From NCBI GenBank assembly GCA_009792885.1, contig WMCF01000067.1, positions 476,013 through 540,012 on the forward strand: a stretch of 64,000 bases of DNA, written 5' to 3'. The translations under genes were made by a program, and so were the position numbers. Of this stretch, positions 1-41,500 are shown in pieces (within the stretch, counting starts at the first letter, position 1; the number at the start of each line of letters is the position of its first letter). Below the pieces are notes generated by a model, which worked only from the letters and a program-made list of their open reading frames with translations, was not told the origin of the DNA and ran no database searches. The DNA is from Eremophila alpestris peregrina (taxonomy: Eukaryota; Chordata; Aves; Passeriformes; Alaudidae).

Positions 1-67
1 CCTCCTCTTCATTAAGGTTTCACTGGGAAATCTTGTGAAACACTCACTTTCACCACCCAGTCGTTAC

Positions 68-28550
<28,483 letters not shown>

Positions 28551-28559
28551 CCTTACAGC

Positions 28560-28568
28560 TTATCTCAT
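28560..28568 (-). promoter_or_regulatory. Two-codon uORF in the CIT leader
   Basis: ATG AGA TAA ends nine bases before the CIT start codon, in the same exon. The uORF start has T at -3 (weak context) while the main start has A at -3, so leaky scanning or reinitiation would be expected. A translational effect is inferred, not shown. Confidence 0.6.
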
Positions 28569-28756
28569 ATAAACGGTCACCTGAAAAAGGGAACACGGAC
28601 ATTCAGGAAGCACTTGACTGGCTGACTATAAGTAAAAAACATGAATGAGGGGGGATGTAATTTAAGTAACATCCACATTTCCTCGGGGACAAAACTTATA
28701 CTTTTAAACGCACTTGAAGGGCCCCAGTAAATAAAGTGGGGAGAAGCACAGAAGCA

Positions 28757-28890
28757 ATTATGTTCAAGACCTCCGAGACCATGGAGTCCAACCTGTGAGC
28801 GAACCCCACCGTGCCACTCAGCGCCTCGGCCAGCCTTTCCTTAAACACCTCCAGGCACGGCGACCCCAGCACCTGGCAGGGAGGGCGCGG
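28757..28890 (-). mobile_element. CR1 LINE fragment, inverted relative to the plus strand
   Basis: The stretch reads like the reverse complement of the avian CR1 3' region: ATGGAGTCCAACCTGTGA, then a GTGCCACTCAGCGCC-like segment, then CCTTAAACACCTCCAGGCAC followed by GGCGACCCCAGCACCT. It lies between the CIT start exon and the assembly gap, probably in CIT intron 1, and its right end merges into GC-rich sequence. Confidence 0.85.
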
Positions 28891-28930
28891 AGCCCCCGAA
28901 CTCCGGAGCTTGCAGCGGGGGGACCCGACC

Positions 28931-29204
28931 NNNNNNNNNNNNNNNNNNNNNNNNNNNNNNNNNNNNNNNNNNNNNNNNNNNNNNNNNNNNNNNNNNNNNN
29001 NNNNNNNNNNNNNNNNNNNNNNNNNNNNNNNNNNNNNNNNNNNNNNNNNNNNNNNNNNNNNNNNNNNNNNNNNNNNNNNNNNNNNNNNNNNNNNNNNNNN
29101 NNNNNNNNNNNNNNNNNNNNNNNNNNNNNNNNNNNNNNNNNNNNNNNNNNNNNNNNNNNNNNNNNNNNNNNNNNNNNNNNNNNNNNNNNNNNNNNNNNNN
29201 NNNN
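28931..29204. other. Assembly gap (274 N)
   Basis: A run of N within the CIT CpG island. GC-rich sequence on both sides suggests a sequencing drop-out. The CIT non-coding first exon or transcription start may be hidden here. Confidence 0.99.
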
Positions 29205-29374
29205 CCCCGCGCGCGCCCCGCTTTTACCGCCGCCAGCGTTTGAACATCGCGGTGGGCGTGGTGTTCCTGGCGTCACTTCCGGTTTTGCGGCGCGGGCCAA
29301 TGGCAGGCCGGCGGGGCCGGAAGCCCTGCCCGCGAGCGGCGGCGGCCCCGTGAGGGCGGGAGCGGCCGCGGGCT

Positions 29375-29407
29375 CTGAGGGGACCCTGAGGGGACCCTGA
29401 GGGGATC
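29375..29407. repeat. 11-bp G-rich tandem repeat, 3 units
   Basis: CTGAGGGGACC is repeated three times, the last unit with one change (ATC for ACC). It lies at the outer edge of the CIT CpG island. Confidence 0.9.
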
Positions 29408-29517
29408 CCGGTGCCGCGGGGCTTCCCCAGCTCGGGAGGGAGCCCGGGAGGCCCTTCGGACACTGCTGGTGCTGCTCTGCCCTCACGGGTTTGCTCGCGC
29501 TTGTCGTGTACTTCAAG

Positions 29518-29546
29518 GTTTTTTGTTTGTTTATTTGTTTGTTTTC
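29518..29546. repeat. (TTTG)n-like simple repeat
   Basis: A TTTG-type tract interrupted by one TTTA, just outside the CIT CpG island. Confidence 0.85.
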
Positions 29547-29559
29547 CTGTGCCAAATCT

Positions 29560-32500
29560 TAAAAGGGAAAAATGACTCACTCCCGAGTAGTTCTGAGTGG
29601 AGCTGGCTCAACCCTGCCCTAGACGTCATTGTTGGCAGCAGCCGCTGCCAGGTAGGGCAGCCAGAGGGGAAATGGAAAGGTTTTCAGAAGCTTTAAATTT
29701 CCTTCTGTTAAATGCTTGCCTGACCTTTATGGCCCTTTTTATTGAGATATGGCCGTTTTATTCGGCTACGGAGTGATTAACTTGCAAGTGAAGCACTGGT
29801 GAAAGGCTTCCAGCTCGGCAGCCCCTCAGAACGCTCAGTGGGATGCAGGATGACCTTGTGTGAGGATGGATCCGTGCAGGACATGGGCAGGGAGCGCTGC
29901 CGTGACCTGCCGACACCACAGCGGGGCAAAACACAGCCCCCTGTTACAGTGTCTGAGCGAGATTTAATCTGTAACAAACCTCCGTGGTGTCATCCTTAAA
30001 AATAATCACGTCGCTGTCAGTGACATAAGATAGTTTGCTCTCTAACATTCATTTTAATGATGCTAATACTGGTTTGGCATCTAGCTGATCAAGTAATGCA
30101 CTGATGGATTTTTTACATTTGACTTTATACAAATCATTTTACAGATCTGTGCTTCCTTTCACCTCCTCCAGTCCACCCCTGGAACACTGACATATTTGTG
30201 GTTTATTTCTTGTCTCTAACTTACATAGCTGGCTTCATTCCAAGTCACAAAGCCTGAAAGAGTTTTTAAAATCTAATTTATTGTCCACTACCTGCACTGC
30301 CAGTTTGGTTTTGGACTGCACTCAGGACAGAGTCATTGGCTGTGTCTCATCCACATCCGCATTGCCCAGGAGAGATCAGCTCTTAAACAGAATTGCAGTA
30401 AAGAGCTTCCTGTGCATGAGCTGGGCCATTGCCATGGTGCATTTTAGTAAAATACCACATCTGATATTGGAGCCCTACCATTTCTAAAGGTGCTCTACCC
30501 TAGATTTTGAACAAGTCTCATTGTTGGCCATCCAAAGTGAGAGAGCTTCAGGCTCCTCTGTCTTTCCCTTTCTCCAGCCTGTCTCCTCAGCAAATATCAT
30601 TAACCCCCTCTGTTTTAACTGCCAGAATTACTGTTAAATATCCACACTGTTTCTAACTCCACTGGGACATCACCATATCTGCACATCAGTTTGGATGTAG
30701 AAAATGGGGGAAGCAGAAGACCTGGGTTCTCCTTCTGAACAGCTCAGTTCTGTATTGTTCAGATCACAAGGTGTGGCTGATTCTCCTCCCCTCTGGGTGG
30801 TGTGGAACAGCTGACCCACACACTGGGGGAGGAGATGGGTGATTAAGGGTCTCACCCAATGTGCATTAATGCCCCTCCTTTCCCTCCAGAACATGAACAC
30901 TGGCTCTGTGTGTCCTATGCAATGTCCCAGATTTAACCAGCCTGGTGAGCTGCTTGGCTGGACCACAGGCCTCTCTCTCAGCTGCCCAGCAGGTTCAGCA
31001 TCAGTTACTGATATACAGGTTTATAATTTCATTTTTCCAAATAGAGATTTATTTTTTTTTAGTGTTTGCAAGCAAAGAAACTGGCTCTTAAAAGCCTTTG
31101 GGGCAGATACAGTTTTCCTCACCATTTAGCTGAAGACTCAGGTTGGATTAGTTACCTTTAAGAAGGCCTTTAAATACATATTTTGCTAGAGGCAGCCATG
31201 TGATACAAGATCACATACTGGTTTTTTTCTTTCTTTGTTGCTCTGTAACAGACTCATGTAAACAGGAATGTCAACCAGCAAAATGAAAGAATGGCATAAA
31301 AATGCAGTTGCAGCAGAAGTGTTATCAAATGGTAAGAAAACAACTGAAGTGGCAGATGAGGGGAGGGGAGGAGAGGGAAAAACTGCAGTTTCAGTGCTAA
31401 CACCTCAGTACCCATTTCTAATGGCTCAGTAAAAAATAAATACATACCTGTTCAGAAGAACATACACTTTATTTTTCTTTAAATTGATGATCTGAAGTAT
31501 TCAGAGTGAAAGTGATGATTTCTTCCTACCTTTGATATTTTTATCAAGAGAAACCATAGTGCACCAGTCAGTCCTTTGAAACAGCCAAATTATGTATGAC
31601 TCCTTGAACTTGACAGCTGCTCTGGGTACAACCTCCCTTCACTGGAAGGAGCAGCAGAGATCTGCAACCACACAAAGCAAGGGATTATCCCTACTATCAA
31701 ATTAATAGGTTGTTCCAAAGTGTAACAGAATAAATAGCTCTGTGATTTTCCCCGAGCAGGTCCCAATATGGTGCTCAACATGTTTTGACATCTCACCATG
31801 CATTGAATTGGTTACCATCTGTTTGACATTATTTTATTATAAAAGTAGGGCTTTCCCTTTATTTCCTTGGCCCAAATTCTCCTCCCTCATGCTGTTGCAT
31901 TGTGCTCCAAGGTGACTGTGTTCCCAGGATTGCTTGTCACAGTAACACCCTCCAGGCTTGCCTGAGGTCTCAGATACCATGTTCATGTAGGAGTAAACGA
32001 CCAGGCAGGCAGGTACAGCAGCTCTTTGCCAAGAGCCTGGTGCTCAGATCCTCATCCTTAGTAACCTCACCATATTTGAATGGGCAGAGAGCTGCCAAGT
32101 CCCCCCAACACCATCTGGCTGTGAACTTCTGTATTTACAGCAGCCTTACTCAGAAATATCTTCATCTGTGGAGCCCTGGGACACTCGTGGCTGTGCCCAA
32201 GGTGCTAATGAATTTATGTAAGCTTAGAAAGCAATAAACAAGGCTTGTGCTATCACAAAGCCAAGAGCTATGTATGAACAAAAACCTGTTTTTTTGTCCT
32301 ACCTTGCAAATTTTTGCAGCTCTGTTCTTTCCCAATTGTAGTGTTGCTCATGCAGGTGGGTCTGCAGCCAAAGCTTCCAGGGGATGGGGACCCCAGAAAT
32401 AAATCATGCTCTTCAGCAAGGCCTTTACATCTATACATCATCTAAATGTCAATCAATAATTCTAAATGAAAACAAAAATGAATTCTCTTTTACCAGCTCT

Positions 32501-35500
32501 ATCTCTTCTTCTAAGTAACCAATATTTAGAAGTGCTTGTAATAAACCAAGCTCTTTGTTTAGGCTAACCCTGACCACACCTGGGTTACCACTTCCTGGTT
32601 CAAAATCAAGGTTTAACTTGGCTGACTCCAATACTGTCATAAACCCTTGCTAAGTGTAGCTCTGACCACTTCTTAGTGGGACATAAATAATCCTTAGATT
32701 CCTGACACATTTTTTTCCACTTTCTTTTCCCAAGCTATCACAAAGTATCCAACCTGACATAATAGTCCTGCACACTACAGGGGATAGGAATATTTGCACA
32801 ACACAGATCTGGGTAGAAGAGTTATGGAAGAGGGAAGTAAATTCCTTATCAAAGATACGAAGGCAAAGAGAAATAATCACCAGGAAAACAATTACATTGT
32901 CTTTCCTTCTGCAGTATTTTTAATTTCCTCCTGAGAACTTTTGGAAAAAGACCACTCTGCTGTCATCCTCTTGGGATAAGCAAAAAGGAAATGAAACTTT
33001 AAAAGACCTGAAAGGCTGTTTGGTGTTCCTTCCATAGACTTTCACTAGAAGGTAGGCACAGAGATAATATTCTTCTAGGTTATTTTGACTAAAATATTAA
33101 AGGCCTTTCTTGATTGTATTAGCAATATGCTAATAATTCTATTATACAAGTGATAATATTATACAAGTTCACTGGGCTTTTTAATATATTGCTTCTATTT
33201 TCTTTATATTTACAGAAGTAAAATCCATTAAAACAGTTTTTAAAGCACAGGGCCTTCCTATTAGCTACATAGTTGTCATCTGTCTTTTGATTTATTCATG
33301 AAAATGCAAACAGACATATGTTGTGATGCTCTTCAGACCAAATCCTAGTTGTGAGTGCTCCTCATTCCAGCACACACTGCTCACCTCTGACCACACTCCC
33401 CTAACACTCAGCCATATGCTGAACTTCCCTGAAAGCCAAAACATAATCATGATAAATTTCTGGTGTGACCAGAATGAAATAGTAACAGAATTGGGTCAGT
33501 AAGAATCATTCTTTATGTGCAAACTGAGCATTTAACCACATGAAAGTGAAGTGCTTCTTTTAATCCTAATTGTCTTCAAGATTTTTTTTTTTATATTTAG
33601 CCTAAAACAAACCCTTCATTACTTTCCAGAGAAATAATTTATTAACTTGTAGATGCAGTGAAAAGCAAATTATATTTTCTATATCTCAGCTTCAGGCTTC
33701 CTTTGAGCTATCACAGGAATACCCCTGATTGCACAAAAATTATGTTATAGAAAGCAATTTATTAAACCTCATGATCTGTCAAGACACATGAATATTGATG
33801 TGTTCACATTAACACCTCCTGGAGCTGCTGAAAACTGCATTTGTCATGGCTAAATGGGAAGTACATATTGCACAGCAACAGGTTACTGGAGCTTAATTAA
33901 AGCAAAACTGATAAAGTATCTGAGCCATTATAAAAACTGTTTTGTTTTAAATGTCCCAAAGAGCCACTTGCATGTTTTCATTGATGGAGAAGGGAAGGCA
34001 ACTCTGCTTTACAAGACAAAACCTAGAACAGGACAGGTGCTGCTTATCAGATGGCAACTGCATCTAACATAACACTTAGTTACTCTGGAATTTGGATAGA
34101 ATAATCATGTTTAAAATGGCCACATCCAGTTATATTTTACTTAGATTCCAAAAGAAAGAAAGAACAGCAGTACTGTTCTGGTGAAGAGACAGAATTCTTT
34201 TGAGAACACAATTAAAACTTATTATTAAAATTTAATTATATGTTGGTCCTAGGGTGAATGAATTCTAGATGTTCACAGCAGGACTCTTTTCTTTGCCTTA
34301 GATCAACAAATGCACAGAAAAGGCATCCTTTCCTCAACTACAGCAATAATTTGCTTGTTTGTGGGATTGGGCATCAGTTCCCAGGTGTTTTGTTACAAAA
34401 ACAGATCCCATCAGACCGAAGTATCAAAATTAATAGATTAAACAAAATATGTCTGGTAAAATGATGCCAGCTATTTAAAAGAAAAAAAACCCAATCTTTA
34501 CTAACTCTGATGATTTAAGAGGCAGATTTGCATTCTTTGTGTAATTGAACTTGAAAGAAACCTTGTCTTTTTCCTTTGAAGATTTATTCCAAAAATTCCA
34601 GCAACCACCACCCTGTGCTCTGCAGCCCTTTAGCATGGTGGGCACAGCAAATAGGGTCAAAAAGAACAATAGTAGCACTTTGTGCAGAGTATAAATAAAA
34701 GCAGCAGATGAGGCAATGACAGTTTTAATGTCAAAGGGCTCTTCCAGGTAAGACTAAAAGAAATTCAGATTTGATTGCCTGCCTGTGTTTTAATCTGGAA
34801 TCACGATTTTGGTACCTTATGGATTTTAGATGTTCTTGCTCTGAGTGGGTGTGTTCATTCCTGTCCCAAAGAACTCAGCAAAGACAGCCTACATGTTACT
34901 TTATTTAATTCTTCTAAAATTAGTTCCATAATGTTTGCTTGGAGGCCAAGAGATATTTTACAGTGACTCTTGTGGGATTCTCATTTTTAAACAGCTTTTC
35001 CATGTTAAGAATTGTGATGAATAAGTGATTAAGAAATAACACTGACAAACAGTGAAGTAATTTAAGGTTCATAAAGGAAGTGAATGACAATTTCTGGCTG
35101 CTTTGGAGGTCACTGCATGGTCAAATTGCTTTTTTTGGAGTGCTCTTCACCATTTCTCATGGTGATTGGCCTGGCTCACATTGTTTTCTCACACTTTTAA
35201 GTTTCCTTTACTACCTGGAAAGAAAAAGCTCCAAACCCAGTATATTCTTCCTCAAAAAAAAAAAAATTGGGAAGGTGGGAAGTTGTTGCAATGGTACAGT
35301 GCTCATGGTCTGCCAAGGAATTGCATTTTGCCATTTTTAGCCAAAGGCTGGATACAAAAATACAAATCTTGAAAGAGGGATGGAAACACCATGTGAAAGA
35401 GTTTCTGTGGAATAATCATTTCCTGAATAAAAAGTGGCTCTAGGCTGCTTCTTTTTTCCCCTGTGTTTTTGAAGTATTGCAGGTTGACTTTTGTTTTGAA

Positions 35501-38500
35501 AATAACTTTTTAATAAAAGGTGGGTTTAAGTTATTATTTCAAATTCCTCTATAATTGAATTAATTACCTGAGCACTAAGGTGGAATATTTTCTCCTTTCT
35601 GCTCCTCTCACCACTTAGCTCTCCAGTTTTTCTCAGAGCAATGGATCTTGGGCATTGCTTCTCTGAAATGTGAAATGGATCAGATGCAGCATTAATGAAT
35701 TGTGCCAGTGGCTGAGAACAATTAATAGCAATTAGGCCCTTGGAAATGAGGGGAGAGTGCAGACTTGGCACCCCCCACATCTGAAACCTTTTAAGCATGA
35801 AGCAGAAAGTAGTCAGCTTTTCATATTAAAGAGCTATCAAAACAAGCCTAATAGCCAACCTAATAGCCAAAATGACAAAAACCAACAATAACTAAAAAAA
35901 AAACCTCTCTAAGTAATCTTTATTTGTTAACAACCAGCTACCACTTAAAATCCTCCAGAAGACAGTATTTAAATCAGTGGAGGTTTCTGCATCAACCTAT
36001 TCCTCCATGAACATATACTACAAAATAAAGATTATCCAGAATACAAGATACTGGAATCAAAGACATTTGCACACAGGCTGCAGTTTGTTGCACCTCTGTC
36101 CTCTCTATGATACCCTGGCTTTCATCCTGATGCCTTTCAGTATCCCAGCCTCAAAAGATGATGTAACATCTAGCTCCTGTGAATAGGAACTGCTACTTCT
36201 CTATGGAAAAGGGTTCTTTAAATCCTACTTGTTTTTGGAATTCAGCTCCTAACTGAGCCAGAGGCAGAGCCAGGCAATGCTGGCAGTGGTGCTCAACAGC
36301 TGTGTAGAGTCTGCAGAAGCCTCTTCCCCTTAAATGTAGCCTCTTGGGGCAAAACATGCAATTCCACATTCAGAAATAGCCAATAAACAGGCTGGTCCAA
36401 GGTATTTATACACGATGAAGGTACAGGAACAAGGCTGTGTCCCCCTGTCACTGCCTGCCCAGCTGTGGTGTGAGGACACACAGCCCCCACTGCATCAGAA
36501 CCAGCACATCAGAAAATGGCAGCTCCTGAACAGCCTTTTTCTCTTTATGCCTGCCCAGCCTTTTGCAAAGGGCCATTTCTGTCCAAGCTGCCTGTAAATC
36601 GTGGGTTGTTAGTGGATTGCTGCTCCCTGGCTCATGTGCACAGAGCTTGTGCCAAAAGCTCGGCTCTGCAGGACCTCAGTCATAAAGAAGGAAATGATCA
36701 ATGAGCCTGGGCAGCCTGTGACGCTCAGTGACAGATTTCCACTGCCTCTGAGGCTGTATTTGAATTCAGACTAAAATAGTTAAAAGCGCTGTTGCAAGGG
36801 AAAAGAAGTCATCTGCTTCTTATCTAATGTGTAATTCAGAAATTCCTATAATTGATCTTCATTGACAGTTTTTGCCAGCTCACTCACCCACACTGCACAT
36901 ATTGTGCTTCCTGACATAATTCCCGACATAGACGATGATATTTCAACAGAGGAAGCTTGTTAAATCAGGTCAAACAAAATAAAGAATTAGAATGTGCTGC
37001 AAGTCCCTGCAGCTGTCTGTCTTTTCACCCTTCCCCCTTATCCCCACCAAAAAAAATACAAAACAAAACCCACAAAACAACAACAAAACTTACACACAAC
37101 GATACAAAACCAATGTCCAAATACTGGTATTTTTGTAATGGGCTAAAAATACAAAATTCAGCTTTGTTAAATGTTGATAGGCTTCTGAATTAAAATACAT
37201 TATCTTCTCCCAAGATGTTGGACTATTACTGTTGATCAGACATAACTGCCAGTCTTTTATTGCTTCCACATGGTTTAATTTTCCCTGGAAGTGTCATATA
37301 TATTCTAATGATCTACTGAATTAAAAGAATTCTAAATCGGTTCCCAATTGATGAGATGGTGTTTCTGAGATAGAACAATAAAGGGCATTTTCTCTCACAG
37401 ACAAACACAAAAATTCAGGAGGTGATAATGGGTCCTCAGGTGTCTGAAAGAGCAATACATAATTTCAGAGCAACACGAACAATAGATGCATTTTCCATTT
37501 ACAATGGCTGTAAATAAAGAGGAACAGAATGTTTCTGTTTTATAAACACAATCACTGGCCTAGGCAGCATTCTCCAACAACTCAAACTACTCTTATTCTT
37601 CAAAGAACTGAGGTATTGGAAGGGTTCAACAGACTTACAACTAGTAGATACAATTAATGGTAGCAGAAAGCCAGTCAAGTTCAATAGAAGCATGTTAGAA
37701 TGATACAAAGGGGAACCCCATTTTAATTTCTATAAAAACAGCTTTTAAAACAAAACTGACTTTGAAGTGCAGAGTGAGGCACTTTTCCATAGAGGTAGAT
37801 TTCTTCATTCCAGATTCTTTTTGCAGCTCTAGGTGCTAATTCTATTGCAGTTGAGAGAAGATTCCCATAAATTAACCTCCCTGACCCACAGGCCTTTCCC
37901 CCATGGGCTGGGGGTGGCTCTTAGGCTGTGCTGCTGAATGGTTTTCCAATTTCTGTAGCTATAGCACTGCAGGTTATTTATGGTACACCTTATTGAGCTG
38001 ATCAGTCATCAGGAGAGAAAGAGAAGCAACCAAGGGTGAGGCATGTGCAGACACACTAAAAATCACAGTAAGCTCTTACCTTTCCTGCCCACAGCAAGTT
38101 CCCAGGAGGCCTCTGCCCTGGGCAGGGATGTTGGTGTGCTTCACAAAGTGAGACAATATTTCCTGAGCTCTGCAGACATATCATGTTGTGTGCAAGCATC
38201 TCCTTTTTCCCACTGAGTAAGTTCTCAAACACTCAACAAACAAAAACACTGGAAGGGCAAACCCATAAATATTTCAGCTAGTTGCATATAGGCTACCCTA
38301 AATAACTGGAGTAAAACTGACCCAGTGTGTATTTTATATTGAATAGCACAAAACTGACCCAGGGAGTAGCAAGGATTATGAGTCAGACTGTGGAATGGGA
38401 AGCCATTGGGGCTCTCCTGCAAGGATATTCAATAATGGAATGTTTGGGAGGTAGTTGCTGCCTTTGGTTTTGGCCTTCACTGAAATTTCTTCATTTAAGT

Positions 38501-41500
38501 GTCAATTTGGGGAAGCAAAACTCTTCTGTCTATATGATGGCTCTATATGAAAACAGTGAGAGAAAATAAAAATTAATTAAATTCTTCACATAAGACCACA
38601 TCTGACACTGACCTAAAAGAGGATGACTAAAACAGGCAAAAACATGTTTATTTAAACTAAGATATACTTTTAATAGCAAAGTGTTGCTGAAAGAAAGCAA
38701 ATACCCAAATAAGGGGCAAGCCCACAGCACTGAAACAATGTACAAAATACAATTTCTGATGACTTTCTCCCTTCCTGCTCAACAAGGCTGGTTCCCTGTC
38801 ATTCTGGTCAGGCAAAGGTGTGAAGCTTTATAAAATAACCTGATCTCCAAGAGAGAGGAGAATCACAGAGCAAAGGGCATTCAGCCAAACCCAGAGCCTG
38901 GATTGCTGTGGAGTTTTATCAATCTCCACCTCCAGGATGAAAGGCCATTGAGTAAGAAAAACATTCACCCAATCTTTATATCTTTCTACAACAGCATGGC
39001 AACATATTCATTGATGCCAGTGAAGAGTATCTGGCTCCCTTTGTGTCACATCACTGCTCCACACAGCCCATGGGAGAAGTTGGCTGTGAACTCACAAATG
39101 TTCATAAATGTCATTCCCAATGTGACTGAGCTCACCCAGCCCCTGCAGGCATGGAATGCTCTACAGCAAAATGCAAAAATGGGAAACAAGAATAGAAAGC
39201 ACTTTATTAAGGTGATGTTCACATCTTAATTTCACCCCCATACAGATAATGTGTGGGTGGATATTAGATTTAAGCAATTAACTTAATGCTGAATATTTTA
39301 GTGACAAATATGGTCTATGCACTTCCTAAAATGTCTAGAAGTATGCAAAGCAATAACATGGGAGGGGTAGGATAGAAAGAGAAAGGAAACTTTTAATTTT
39401 AAGGTTTATTTTTAGGTGATCTATTGAATGAAGGTTTGCCTTTTCCTTAGAACACCCACACCCATGCAGCAGAGCAAAGATTCTGATGAATGTGATATCC
39501 AGAGTATCACAGCTTTCTCCATGGTTGTTTTTTTCATAGAATGTAGTCAGTTAATTAGATCTCCTCTGATCAATCATTGAATTACTGCTTCAAAAGGCAT
39601 TATGATATGATGAGAGAGCCTCTCAGCAGTTAAACACTTTGATTTTTCTGTCCTAACACATTTACAACTGATGTCAACTAGGTCTTCCTAGTAGGAGTAA
39701 AGAAATACTTTTTAAAATTACAAGCACAATTCATCTCACAATTTAAAATCTAAAAATTACTGTAAAATGTACCAGTAAAATTACTGTAATATGGATTCAT
39801 TCTCTCCATTGGTCCTTTCTAGTATTTAAGACCATTCAAGTTTTCCATGTTCCTTATGTTTTGATCTCAAGCCCTCTGGAGCTTCAACCTTTTCTCTTGC
39901 TCTGGTTCTATTGAACTGTTTTATACCATCACTGTTCCATATCTGTGACTTCAGCTGTGTTACAGCAGCTCCCTCCTTGATCCTCAGGAGTCTGACTCAA
40001 AACCCAAAGCAGTATAACCATTGCAAAGAGATACTGACAGGAACTCTTTTGTTTTGTTTTTGTGATGGCTCTTGAAGAGAAAGTGTGATCTAAGGGTTAA
40101 GAGTGTAGGTCACATCTCACTCATGAGATTTGCATGCCTTGGTACTTAAAACTGTTGGCAAGTTGCTGCCTTGGCTTCTCCTCATCCCTCTGTGAAAGGG
40201 GAACAGGGGTTACAGGACAATGTCACCCCAAGAGTTGCCTCATAGTTTATGTGAAGAGCTTTGGACTCCTTGGAAAGCAGACAGCACAGGGAGGGCTGGT
40301 GTGTAGTTTTGGAAAAGTCTGGCTTTGCTTCCTCTCCAAAAGCAGATGCCATGTGCCATATCCAGGGATCTTTGCACAGTGCTGTACAGAGCAGTTCTTA
40401 CACTTGCAGTAAAACAAGAAAATAAATAAGCTTTCCACGTCCTGCTTTTGTTTGTGATTCAAGTCCCCAAATGGGGAAAAAAAAGATTGGTTTTCTGAGC
40501 AGTACAAGTTATGGAAAATAATTTACTTTTTAATCCTGCAGAAATGCTTTTGCCAGATGAAAACTGTTCTGCTGTTGCCTTTGCAAAAGGATAGTGAAGT
40601 CTGCAGGTAATTAAACAATAGAAAGCAATACCCACGATTCAACAGTATATCTTAGCTATTATTTGGCAATTCTTTTTCTCTTGAAAACTCCTATACATAA
40701 TATGAGCTTAAAATGGAAATAACTCATAGCAAGTTTCATTTCATTGTGAATTGTTCTCATATGCCAGTATGTAACCACATTTGTAAGAAACCCAAATCTT
40801 TTCCTGCCAGCCAAAGCTGTCCTGCACTCTCACAAAATCTGCTATTTTCAATTTGAATACCTGCTATGTGGGCAGCAGACCCCAGGGAGATGATACACCA
40901 GTCTGGCAACTTGCCATTCTGTGAAATGGAAGGGTGCTGACAAAACTGAAGAGGATTTAGAAACCAGCAACCAGGATGAGAAGACACAGGTTTTTAATTT
41001 TTCTGGAGAAATTAAGACTTGGCTGTTTTTATAGCAAGGTTGATTACTGCCTCCCAAATTAAACCCCACTACTCAGGGAAACATACTGTCATCAGGAAAC
41101 TAGCTCCCTGGTATTTGCAGGTCCCCCGTGGCCAGGCTGACACAGCAAAGACTGATTTCCAGGTGCCCCCAGAACCAAGAGGAAGAGAGGTTATTGCTCC
41201 TGACCATGCAGAGCACTCCTGGGAGCCTGTGCCCCCTGTCCTGTGAGCTGAATGTGTGAAAGGTGACAATGTTCTTTTTAGCAACTCAACTGTTCAAAAG
41301 AACCAGAAGAAATCACAGTTTGAAAGCGTGAAAAAGGAGGAAGAAGCTGGGGAATAGCACTGACTACCTCAAGCTAAGGCAGGGTTCCTCATCCATGTAG
41401 AATGAGCTTCAGCTCACCAGGAGCAACTTAATTACTTCTGTTCAATGGTTTTCCACCCACATGTTTATCTTAGTTCGTGCTTTTGGAAAGTGCTGAGGAA

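Larger units (their letters stand above)
28860..29480. promoter_or_regulatory. CpG-island promoter of CIT, interrupted by an assembly gap
   Basis: Very CpG-rich DNA flanks the N run. Visible motifs are CACTTCCGG (ETS type, 29274-29282), CCAAT (29297-29301) and TTTGAA (29239-29244) with CGCC four bases before it, which resembles a CDE/CHR pair. CIT runs to the left on the minus strand and must have at least one upstream non-coding exon, so this is the likely promoter. The transcription start cannot be placed. A donor-like GCG|GTAAAAG reads on the minus strand at 29227-29221. Confidence 0.75.

Noticed and set aside
28795..29555. ORFs of 180-245 codons on both strands across the N run
   Set aside because: They are open only because the gap is translated as unknown residues and the flanks are GC-rich. 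No similarity to known proteins.
35845..35870. Short tandem CCTAATAGCCAA duplication
   Set aside because: Ordinary replication-slippage duplication in AT-rich DNA with no further context.
38313..38362. 13-bp direct repeat (AAAACTGACCCAG) in intergenic DNA
   Set aside because: Too short and isolated to call an element; no flanking symmetry.
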